Below the pieces are notes generated by a model. The model was not told where the DNA came from, ran no database searches, and saw only the letters and a program-made list of their open reading frames with translations. Position numbers and translations under genes: made by a program. Of a DNA stretch of 64,000 nt, positions 33,754-40,827 are shown piece by piece (position 1 is the stretch's first letter; every line of letters starts with the position of its first letter). This stretch comes from UBA6054 sp963975575 (GTDB taxonomy: Bacteria; Planctomycetota; Phycisphaerae; Phycisphaerales; UBA1924): NCBI GenBank assembly GCA_963975575.1, contig CAXBHL010000003.1, positions 124,001 through 188,000 of the forward strand, written 5' to 3'.

Positions 33754-34182
33754 ATGAGCAACGCAGACGCGATCGCCACCGCCGAGCCCATCAACCCCGT
33801 GGACCGGCGCGGGCACGCCCGTTTCCGCGTCAACCCCGGCTACACCCCCGTCGAGGTGCGGGTGCACCCTGAGGAGCGTTTCGGGCTGTCGGGGCACATC
33901 TACGACATCTCCGAGGGCGGCGTGTGCTTCGAGCTGGACTTTGCCGTGCCCGCCGGCGCGGTGGTGTCCTTGAAGATCGACCTGCCCACCCACCTGCTCG
34001 AATCCGGGGCTGACATCGGCCCGGGGCGCGCCGTCTTCGCCACCGGCAACGTGGTCTGGTGCGACACCGACGAGCCCGGCCCGGCCCGCATGGCGGTGGC
34101 CATCACCCGCTACGACCGCGCGGGCGACCGCGAACGCCTGATCCGGGCGATGACGGCCGGGCGCTACCTGCGGGCCGCGTGA
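33754..34182 (+). CDS. PilZ-domain protein
   Basis: A 142-residue single-domain protein. DRRGHARFRV (about 17-26) and YDISEGGVCFELD (about 49-61) correspond to the RxxxR and DxSxxG motifs with which PilZ domains bind cyclic di-GMP. Such stand-alone proteins often tune flagella, pili or polysaccharide export; the window encodes a flagellar cluster and pilT, but there is no direct link to this gene. The ATG follows GGAAAGG by about six bases. Confidence 0.8.
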   Translation: MSNADAIATAEPINPVDRRGHARFRVNPGYTPVEVRVHPEERFGLSGHIYDISEGGVCFELDFAVPAGAVVSLKIDLPTHLLESGADIGPGRAVFATGNVVWCDTDEPGPARMAVAITRYDRAGDRERLIRAMTAGRYLRAA

Positions 34183-34251
34183 GCCCTTCTGCGTCGCCGG
34201 AATTCGTGATTTTCAAAGGACTTGCGGGGCCGATCGCCTAGGATCGCACCT

Positions 34252-35298
34252 GTGTTTGTCGATCGCGCACGCATCTTGGTCAAGGCAGGCAAAGGCGGCG
34301 ACGGCAAGCTGTCGTTCCGTCGCGCCAAGGGCATGCCCAAGGGCGGGCCCGACGGCGGCGACGGGGGCAAGGGCGGGGACGTCATCCTTTCCGCCGACGA
34401 TGGTCTGAACACCCTGATCGACTTCCGCGGCACCTACGAATGGAAGGCCGACGACGGCGAGATGGGCGGCTCCAAGCAGTGCACCGGCGCCGACGCCGAC
34501 GACCGCGTCATCCGCGTGCCCGCGGGCACCATGGTCATCGACGAGGAGACCGGCGACACCATCGCCGACATCGGCCCCGGCGAGTCCGCGGTCATCGCCC
34601 GCGGCGGCGCGGGCGGGTTCGGCAACGAGCACTTCAAGAACTCGGTCAACCAGGCCCCGCGCCAGGCCACCCCCGGCGAGCCGGGCGAGGTGCTGGCCCT
34701 GCGCCTCGAACTGAAGATCATCGCCGAGGTCGGCCTGGTCGGCCTGCCCAACGCGGGCAAGTCCAGCCTGCTCAAGACGGTCACCCGCGCCGACCCGAAG
34801 ATCGCCGACTACCCCTTCACCACGCTCTCGCCGCAGCTGGGCATCGCCCTGCTCGACCAGGACCGCCGGATCGTCATCGCCGACATCCCGGGGCTGATCG
34901 AGGGCGCCGCCGAGGGCGCGGGCCTGGGCCACGATTTCCTCCGCCACATCGAACGCACCCGCGTGATCGTCCACGTGCTCGACTGCATGCCGCCCGACGG
35001 CTCGAGCCCCGCGGCCAACTACCGCGCCATCCGCAAGGAGCTGATGGACTACTCGCCCCTGCTGGCCGAGAAGCCCGAGATCATCGCGCTCAACAAGCTC
35101 GACCTGGTCGGCGGCGAATCGGAGTGGGAGGGCGCGGTCAAGGCCCTGCGGGCCGAGCTGCGCCTCGACGCCCACCACGAGATCGTGGGCATGTCCGGCG
35201 CCATCGGCGTGGGCACCCGCGAGCTGCTCGACCGCGTGTGGACCATGCTCCACCGCGCGGACGAGGTGTTCGAGGGCTGGCCGAAACTCAAGGCGTGA
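34252..35298 (+). CDS. obgE: Obg/CgtA GTPase
   Basis: Obg is a ribosome-associated GTPase needed for late 50S assembly. The 348-residue protein has the glycine-rich N-terminal Obg fold (VKAGKGGDGKLSFRR, PDGGDGGKGG, ARGGAGGFGN) and the G domain with G1 GLPNAGKSS (from about 165), switch DYPFTT, DIPGLIEGA and NKLDLV. The C-terminal OCT domain is absent, as in many bacteria. I choose GTG 34252: AGGA lies about eight bases upstream. TAGGAT seven bases before the start could also be a -10 of a leaderless transcript. Confidence 0.96.
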   Translation: MFVDRARILVKAGKGGDGKLSFRRAKGMPKGGPDGGDGGKGGDVILSADDGLNTLIDFRGTYEWKADDGEMGGSKQCTGADADDRVIRVPAGTMVIDEETGDTIADIGPGESAVIARGGAGGFGNEHFKNSVNQAPRQATPGEPGEVLALRLELKIIAEVGLVGLPNAGKSSLLKTVTRADPKIADYPFTTLSPQLGIALLDQDRRIVIADIPGLIEGAAEGAGLGHDFLRHIERTRVIVHVLDCMPPDGSSPAANYRAIRKELMDYSPLLAEKPEIIALNKLDLVGGESEWEGAVKALRAELRLDAHHEIVGMSGAIGVGTRELLDRVWTMLHRADEVFEGWPKLKA

Positions 35299-35360
35299 TT
35301 CCCAGCCGCGGTGCGTGAGCACCCGGTCGCGGCGGCGTGTTGACCGCGGCGTTCTCTCCG

Positions 35361-35520
35361 AAGTCTTCTCAACGCGAAGATCTCGATGTTGCGCGAAGCG
35401 TCTTGAGTACTTCCATCCCCGCACTTTCAGATCATGACTTCTGAGCGTCGGTTTGGAACGGCGACCCAGAGTTTGCGGAGGCCGCTTCGCGCGGCTTCGC
35501 GAACTTCGCGTTGAAGAGCC
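35361..35520. repeat. Degenerate inverted repeat in a convergent gap
   Basis: TCAACGCGAAG (35369-35379) faces CTTCGCGTTGA (35504-35514), and the match continues imperfectly to about 35 bases per arm (both arms share AACGCGAAG..T..CG..G..GCGCGAAGCG when read in the same sense). It fills most of the gap between obgE and the convergent TlyA-like gene. It looks like two facing copies of a small repeat. Confidence 0.55.
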
Positions 35521-35530
35521 CGCTCTGCGT

Positions 35531-36157
35531 TCAGCCCGAACTCCCGGTGACGCTCACCAACGCCAGCCACTCCGGATTGCCCGTGCCCTTGCGTTTCTTC
35601 TTGCTCGACGCGCCGCCCAGCACGGGGCTTTTCGTCCAGCCGAGCACGGCGAACCCCAACGCGGGCAGTCCGTCGCGGACCTCGCCGGCAACGGCCTCGG
35701 CCCGGACGTGGTCCATCACGCCGCCGGGCCCGAGTTCCGACTTGTCACACTCGTAGTGTGGCTTGACCAGCGTGATGATGCGGCCGTCCGGCTTGAGCCA
35801 CTTCGCCGCCGCGGGCAGGGCCAGTCGCTGCGGCGTCCAGCCGAGGTCGATGACCACCAGGTCCACCGGCTCGGCCGGTGCGAAGTGCAACGCGTTGGAG
35901 CGTTCGTGCACGACCACGCGCGGGTCGCTTCGGAGCTTCCACGCGAACTCGCCGTAGGCGGTGTCCACGCTGTGGACCCTGGCCGCTCCGTGGCGGAGCA
36001 GGCAGTCGGTGAAGCCGCCGGTCGAGCAGCCCAGGTCGGCGCAGGTCAGGCCGTTGGGGTCGAAGCGGAACTCGCTGAGGGCGTGATGGAGTTTGAGCCC
36101 GCCGCGGGAAACGAAGTCCGGCTCGGGCGTCGGAACGGACGGGCCGGCGTCGGCCAT
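35531..36157 (-). CDS. TlyA/FtsJ-type rRNA methyltransferase lacking the S4 domain
   Basis: The 208-residue protein matches the methyltransferase part of TlyA: SRGGLKLHHAL, the SAM site ADLGCSTGGFTDCLL, DTAYGEFAWKLRSDPRVVV and VIDLGWTPQRL, then a LVKPHYE segment. TlyA normally has an N-terminal S4 RNA-binding domain of about 60 residues; here only about 16 residues precede SRGGLKL. The start codon lies two bases after the stop of lpxI, so there is no room for a longer protein in this operon position. The enzyme would be a 2'-O-methyltransferase on rRNA by family, but target binding may differ. Confidence 0.82.
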   Translation of the reverse strand: MADAGPSVPTPEPDFVSRGGLKLHHALSEFRFDPNGLTCADLGCSTGGFTDCLLRHGAARVHSVDTAYGEFAWKLRSDPRVVVHERSNALHFAPAEPVDLVVIDLGWTPQRLALPAAAKWLKPDGRIITLVKPHYECDKSELGPGGVMDHVRAEAVAGEVRDGLPALGFAVLGWTKSPVLGGASSKKKRKGTGNPEWLALVSVTGSSG

Positions 36158-36159
36158 GC

Positions 36160-37173
36160 TCAGCGGACCGCGCCGGCGGGGCCGGGCTTGCGGTTGGGGG
36201 CCGGGACCGGGGTCCCGGGTGCGGGCTTGGGCTGGGCGGCGCCGGGCTGCTTGGTCCCGGCGGCGGACTGCGCCGGACGGACGCCGGCGGTCGCGTGGGC
36301 CATGGGCACGCCGATGATCGCCACGCCCAGCTCGTCGGCCCGGCGGATCATCTCGTCGCGGTCGAGCATGATCACGTCGCCAGCGGCGATCGCCAGGCAG
36401 CGCCCGCCGTGGCGGGCCAGGTGCTCGATGGTGCGCACGCCCACGGTGGGCACGTCGCTGCGCCGGTCGTGCTGGGCGCGGGCGCCCTTGACCAGCGTCC
36501 AGCCGCCGCGCTTGCAGAGTTCGCCCGTGCGTTCGATCATGCGGTCGGTGCCCTCGACCGCCTCGACGGAGATCACGTCGCGGTCGCGGACGGTGATGGC
36601 CTGGCCGATGTCCAGTCGGAGCAGCTCGGCGAGCATGGGCCAGACCAGCTCGATGTCGGCCCGCTGCTCGGTGCTGGGGCTGGTGGCGGTCATCACGCCG
36701 GGGGCGGCGAGCTGGTCGGGGATGGGAATGGTCGAATCGATCAACGAGACCCCCTTGCGGTCGAGGACGTCGGCCACCGCCTTGAGCACCGCGTGGGACC
36801 GGCGGTCGTGGCGGAGCTTGCGGTACCAGACCAGCGCGGTCGCCAGGTCGGGCACGTTCTTGAACACCCGCCACTTGTCGTGCATGAGATTGGCCTTGTC
36901 CACCTTACCGACCATGATCGCGTGGCGGACGCCGTGGCGTCGCAGGGTGCGTCCCCACGAGCCGATCCGCAGCAAGCCCACGTCCTGGAAGGAGTTGCAG
37001 TGGGAGGGCAGGTCCGGGTCGTACTGGCGGTGCAGGCCCACGGCGTGCACAGAATACCCCATGTCACGCAGCCCTTCGGCCACGAATATCGGCAGCCGGC
37101 CACCCCCCGCGATCAGCCCGATCGGCGCGGGTGGTGGCGGGGGGTCCGGAAGGATGGTCAGGTTCGCTGGCAT
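36160..37173 (-). CDS. lpxI: UDP-2,3-diacylglucosamine pyrophosphatase LpxI
   Basis: LpxI hydrolyses UDP-2,3-diacylglucosamine to lipid X in lipid A synthesis. The 337-residue protein has the family's N-terminal GLIAGGGRLPI, VGKVDKANLM, the SLIDSTIPIPDQL segment and the C-terminal KGARAQHDRRSDVPTVGV and the CLAIAAGDVIMLDRD region. The last 40 residues are a Pro/Ala-rich tail not usual for the family. Its presence implies an outer membrane with lipid A, in keeping with a diderm planctomycete. It is followed after 2 bp by the TlyA-like gene. Confidence 0.92.
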   Translation of the reverse strand: MPANLTILPDPPPPPAPIGLIAGGGRLPIFVAEGLRDMGYSVHAVGLHRQYDPDLPSHCNSFQDVGLLRIGSWGRTLRRHGVRHAIMVGKVDKANLMHDKWRVFKNVPDLATALVWYRKLRHDRRSHAVLKAVADVLDRKGVSLIDSTIPIPDQLAAPGVMTATSPSTEQRADIELVWPMLAELLRLDIGQAITVRDRDVISVEAVEGTDRMIERTGELCKRGGWTLVKGARAQHDRRSDVPTVGVRTIEHLARHGGRCLAIAAGDVIMLDRDEMIRRADELGVAIIGVPMAHATAGVRPAQSAAGTKQPGAAQPKPAPGTPVPAPNRKPGPAGAVR

Positions 37174-37213
37174 GGTTTGATCGGGTTCCCGTCCTGGGTT
37201 CCCGGCGAAGAGG

Positions 37214-37247
37214 ATTCTACTCCCAACTCACTCGGCCCGAGCGAGTT
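37214..37247 (-). promoter_or_regulatory. lpxI: Candidate lpxI promoter with overlapping palindrome
   Basis: On the minus strand TAGAAT (37219-37214) is a good -10. Just upstream, 37225-37247 is a near-perfect palindrome (AACTC-x-CTCGG on each side, one mismatch) covering the spacer and -35 region, where a repressor could bind. Confidence 0.35.
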
Positions 37248-37392
37248 CCGCCCTCCAAAGGGCGTCTCTGACACGAAATAGGGCGTGTTGCTGTTTGGGG
37301 CCTGTTCTGAGATCCTCCAAAGGTCAACGCGGGCGCGTGCCGATCTATGCCGCGTGAACGGGAACGGCCGGTCTATTTCCATTCTGGAGGGG

Positions 37393-37605
37393 GTGCCCGA
37401 GCCCGGCGGCCCCGGGCGGGCGTCGCGCGCCGCGGGGCGGCCCTGGATCGGCGTGCGTTTCCTCTGCGCCGGGGCCTACATCCGCGTCTCGCGCAACCCC
37501 GAGGGCACGGCCTACCACGCGGCGTGCCCGCGCTGCGGCAAGCGGGTGCGTTTCCGCGTGGGCCCCGGCGGATCGAACAACCGCTTCTTCGAGGTGTCCT
37601 GCTGA
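37393..37605 (+). CDS. Small zinc-ribbon protein (PWIGVRF family)
   Basis: About 70 residues, of which the last 55 are clearly conserved: PWIGVRFLCAGAYIRV, CPRCGKRVRFRVG and GGSNNRFFEVSC. The two CxxC-type pairs make a probable zinc ribbon. I recall close relatives in planctomycete genomes without a known role. The start is uncertain: GTG 37393 gives a protein of family length but lies only two bases from a GGAGG; an in-frame GTG at 37354 is the alternative. Confidence 0.65.
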   Translation: MPEPGGPGRASRAAGRPWIGVRFLCAGAYIRVSRNPEGTAYHAACPRCGKRVRFRVGPGGSNNRFFEVSC

Positions 37606-37668
37606 GCCGCCGGTCAAGGGGGTGGGGGGTTGGGGGCCCGGCGAGGCGTCGGGCCGTACACTCCGGGC

Positions 37669-38196
37669 ATGATCGGTTCGTCCGCGCCGTACGACATTGT
37701 CCGTGAGGGAGAGGCGTGCGCCGCCACCGGGCGCGTGTTCGCGCCCGGCGAGAAGCACATGGCCGTGCTCGTCGAGACGCCGGGCGAGGAGGCCCTGTCC
37801 CGGCTGCTCTACTCCGAACAGGCCTGGACCGACGGCGCCCGCCCCGAGCCCCCGGCCCGGGTGTTCGGCTACTGGAAGCGCGTCGCGGGCGACGACACCC
37901 GCCCGAAGAGCCCGATCGTGTCCCCCGAGGAACTCTTCGACCTGTTCGAGCAGCTCGCCGAGTCCGACCAGCACCGGCAGATCGCGTTCCGCTACCTGCT
38001 GGCGCTGATGCTCATGCGCAAGCGCCGGCTGGTCTACGACGGCGCCGTTCCCGATCAGCCGGGCGTGCTCCGGCTCAAGGCCCGCCCCGGGGGCGACGAG
38101 CACCTGGTGGTCGATCCCGGCATGGACGAGGCCGCCATCGCCGAGGCCACCGAGCAACTCGGCCAGGTGATGCAGATCGACGAGGACGGCGCGTGA
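37669..38196 (+). CDS. Conserved hypothetical protein, 175 residues
   Basis: A soluble protein starting MIGSSAPYDIVREGEACAATGRVF, with a CAATGRxF-APGE segment, VFGYWKR, and a helical MLMRKRRLVYD stretch. I have the impression of a planctomycete family in which this protein precedes a lipoprotein gene, but no function is known to me. It ends in a GTGA overlap with that lipoprotein gene, so the two are coupled. TACACT ends 6 nt before the ATG, suggesting a leaderless message. Confidence 0.65.
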   Translation: MIGSSAPYDIVREGEACAATGRVFAPGEKHMAVLVETPGEEALSRLLYSEQAWTDGARPEPPARVFGYWKRVAGDDTRPKSPIVSPEELFDLFEQLAESDQHRQIAFRYLLALMLMRKRRLVYDGAVPDQPGVLRLKARPGGDEHLVVDPGMDEAAIAEATEQLGQVMQIDEDGA

Positions 38197-39065
38197 GACC
38201 CCCCCGCGCCGCGTTGCTCCTGATCCCGTGCCTGTGGATGACCGCCTGCTCGACGCCCAAGCGCCCTGCGGACCTGCCCGCGCGGGACGCGATCGTGGAC
38301 GCCCACAACGCCCGGGTCGGACCGCTCGACCGGCTCTGGTCGCGGGCCAGCGTGCGGGTCGAGGGGCGCGACGCCGAGGGCTCGAAGTTCAGCGAGCAGG
38401 GCGAGGGCCACCTGCAGGTCGAACGCCCGGACCGGGTCGCCGTGACCGTTGGCAAGCTGGGCGAGGTCTACTTCACGCTGGGTGCCAATGAAGATCGCTA
38501 CTGGCTGATCGACGTGTCCGACTCGGACCGGCGTGTGATGCTCTCGGGCGATCAGTCCCTGGCCACGCCCGCCAAGGCGGCCGCCCTGGGCCTGCCCGTG
38601 CACCCGCGCGACATCCCGCTGCTGCTGGGCCTGATGCCCCTCGACGCTTCGGGCGTCTCCGGCCCGGACTGGGACGACGCCGGGCGCGCCGTGCTCCGCC
38701 TGCCGACCCGGTGGGGCAGCGCCGCCCTGCGATACGACCCGCGTTCGCTCGAGCTCGTCGGCGCGACCGCGTTCGACGCCGAGGGCGTCACGCTCGCCGA
38801 CGCGACGCTCGGCCTGCACGGCGCCGTGACCGACGAGAACGGCATGCTCCCGGTCGGGCGCCTGCCCCAGCGGATCGAGATCCGGGTTCCGGACTTCGAC
38901 GGGTTCGTGCGGATGCAGTTCGGCGAGCCCCGCGTGCGTCCGATCAACGCGACCGTGTTCAACCCCGAACGCCTGCGCCGGGCCTACCGGGTGGGCGAGG
39001 TGATCGACCTGGACACCGGCGCGCCCGATGCAACGGAACCGATCGCGCCGGCGGGTGCGCCGTGA
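38193..39065 (+). CDS. Lipoprotein, LolA/LolB-like fold suspected
   Basis: The 290-residue product starts at GTG 38193 with a lipoprotein signal (LLLIPCLWMTACS; Cys at about residue 19). The mature part has strand-rich sections (RASVRVEGRD, GEGHLQVERPDRVAVTV, EVYFTLGANEDRYWLIDV) resembling lipoprotein-carrier folds of the LolA/LolB or DUF4292 type; this is a fold-level impression only. It is probably anchored to the periplasmic side of a membrane. It is coupled on both ends by GTGA overlaps, to the hypothetical gene upstream and the RDD protein downstream. Confidence 0.7.
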   Translation: MRPPRAALLLIPCLWMTACSTPKRPADLPARDAIVDAHNARVGPLDRLWSRASVRVEGRDAEGSKFSEQGEGHLQVERPDRVAVTVGKLGEVYFTLGANEDRYWLIDVSDSDRRVMLSGDQSLATPAKAAALGLPVHPRDIPLLLGLMPLDASGVSGPDWDDAGRAVLRLPTRWGSAALRYDPRSLELVGATAFDAEGVTLADATLGLHGAVTDENGMLPVGRLPQRIEIRVPDFDGFVRMQFGEPRVRPINATVFNPERLRRAYRVGEVIDLDTGAPDATEPIAPAGAP

Positions 39066-40714
39066 CCGGTCCGCGATCGCCCATCCTGCGGGTGTTGGTC
39101 CTGTTGGCGGTGCTGGGGGGGCTGGGGGTGCTGGCGTGGCCGGTGACCGCGCAGGCCCAGGAAGACGCGTCCGGCTCGGGCGGCGATCCTGTCAAAGCTA
39201 TCGAGGGGGCGATCGGGGCGGTGGGGGCGGCCGAGTCCGAAACCCCGTCCCACGCGTGGGTGATCATCCCCGGCGAGGCTTCGATCCAGCTGGCCCACAT
39301 CCCGCCCCGCGACGGCGACCGGGATCCGGCCCCTGCGGGCACCGTCCGGCCGGTCCGCCCGGTGCTGGACGCGCCCGAAGCGCTGGCCGGTGTGGGCGAC
39401 CGCGTGTACGCGGTGTTCGCGCCGGACGAGTCGCCGGTCGGGCTGATCCGCCGGGTGATGTCCGCCCGCTCGGTGCACGCGGGCATCGAGGGCATGTGGA
39501 CGGACCTGCCGCTGGGCATCTTTGAGGTCGGGCCGAGCCTGCCGGGCGGGCCGGACCTGGTCGGCCTGGGCGTTGTGGCGGGCACCCCGGATCCCGACGG
39601 CCCGGCCGGGTCGGTGATCGCGGTGCTGCGCGCCGGTCCGATTGTCTCCGTGGTGCGCATGGACCCCCTGGAATGGACCGGCATCGAGCCGCCGCCGGAC
39701 CTGGGGACCGTCGGCACAGAAGACGCGCTGGCCGTGGTTTCGTTCGGGCGTGGGGTGCTGCTGGCCGTCCGGAGCGCGGACGGTTCGCGGGGCTGGGTCT
39801 TCGCGGGCGGCGGGTCCGGATCCGAGGGGTGGGAGCCGGTGTCGCTGGCCGACTGGGACCGCTTCTGGTCGGCGGAGTGGCGGCGGGGGATGGGCCGTGA
39901 GGTGATCGTCGGCGTGCCCGAGCCGGGCGGCGAGACCACGGTGTGGGGGCTGGGCGAACGGGATTCATGGCGGATTGCCGGATACGCTGGGCGGGAGGCG
40001 GCGGCCGTGGGCGTGCTGGCGTCGAGCGAGCGTCTGGTGCTTGTCGACCGCGCCGCCGGTGAGGGGGACACCGCCGGCGCGGTGCGGGCGGCCGAGTTCT
40101 CGCTGACCACCGGCCGGACGGTCTACGACGGCCCGGTGCGGGCCCGGTCCCCGGTGTCCGCCGACGAGTTCCGCCTGATCGCGGGGATGCTGGTGGCGGT
40201 CATGGTCGCCGCGCTGCTGGTGATCATCCGCCCGTCGGCCGACGCGCCGTGGACGGTGCCGGACGGCTGGGCGCTGGCCGAGCCGGGGCGCCGGCTGATG
40301 GGCACGGTGATCGACGCGTTCCTGGTGCTCTGGTTCGTCGCGCCCGCGTTCGGGACGACCGTGCGGGAGGTGCTGACCTTCCAGGTGCTGCTCGGACCGG
40401 ACCGGGCCTGGCTGGCGATCCCGGCGACGATGGTCGGCGGGGCGATCGCGATGGGCGTGTGGGAGGGCCTGCTGGGCTACTCGCCGGGCAAGTTCCTCGT
40501 GGGGTGCCGGGTGTACCGGGCGGTGGCGGGCGAGGAGGGGCGCCCGGTCAAGCTGGGGGTGTTCTTCGGGCTGGCGCGGTCGGCCGTCAAGTGGCTGATC
40601 CCCCCCGTGGCGGCCCTGGCGCTGCTCGACCGCGAGGGCCGCCATCGCGGCGACGTGGCCGCGCGGGCGGTGGTCGTGGTCCGGGCGGCGGCCGAGCCTT
40701 CGCCCGAATCCTGA
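39062..40714 (+). CDS. RDD-family membrane protein with large extracytoplasmic domain
   Basis: The 550-residue protein has an N-terminal signal or anchor helix (VLVLLAVLGGLGVLAW), about 340 residues of strand-rich extracytoplasmic sequence with propeller-like repeats (VVSFGRGVLLAVRSADGSRGW, AAVGVLASSERLVLV), a membrane helix near 375-393 and a C-terminal RDD domain. The RDD part shows the three membrane helices and the motifs PGRRLMGTVIDAFL and GYSPGKFLVGCRV. RDD proteins may be transporters, but this is unsettled. It is translationally coupled to the lipoprotein gene. Confidence 0.72.
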   Translation: MTGPRSPILRVLVLLAVLGGLGVLAWPVTAQAQEDASGSGGDPVKAIEGAIGAVGAAESETPSHAWVIIPGEASIQLAHIPPRDGDRDPAPAGTVRPVRPVLDAPEALAGVGDRVYAVFAPDESPVGLIRRVMSARSVHAGIEGMWTDLPLGIFEVGPSLPGGPDLVGLGVVAGTPDPDGPAGSVIAVLRAGPIVSVVRMDPLEWTGIEPPPDLGTVGTEDALAVVSFGRGVLLAVRSADGSRGWVFAGGGSGSEGWEPVSLADWDRFWSAEWRRGMGREVIVGVPEPGGETTVWGLGERDSWRIAGYAGREAAAVGVLASSERLVLVDRAAGEGDTAGAVRAAEFSLTTGRTVYDGPVRARSPVSADEFRLIAGMLVAVMVAALLVIIRPSADAPWTVPDGWALAEPGRRLMGTVIDAFLVLWFVAPAFGTTVREVLTFQVLLGPDRAWLAIPATMVGGAIAMGVWEGLLGYSPGKFLVGCRVYRAVAGEEGRPVKLGVFFGLARSAVKWLIPPVAALALLDREGRHRGDVAARAVVVVRAAAEPSPES

Positions 40715-40827
40715 GCCGGCCCGCTCTTTGGGGCCTTGTGTGGATTGGCCCCGTGATTCGGTCGATAACCGGGTGAGGACCCGAACGGGTGCGCGGCGGT
40801 CGCGTGCCCGGGACGGGGCGGTGCCCG

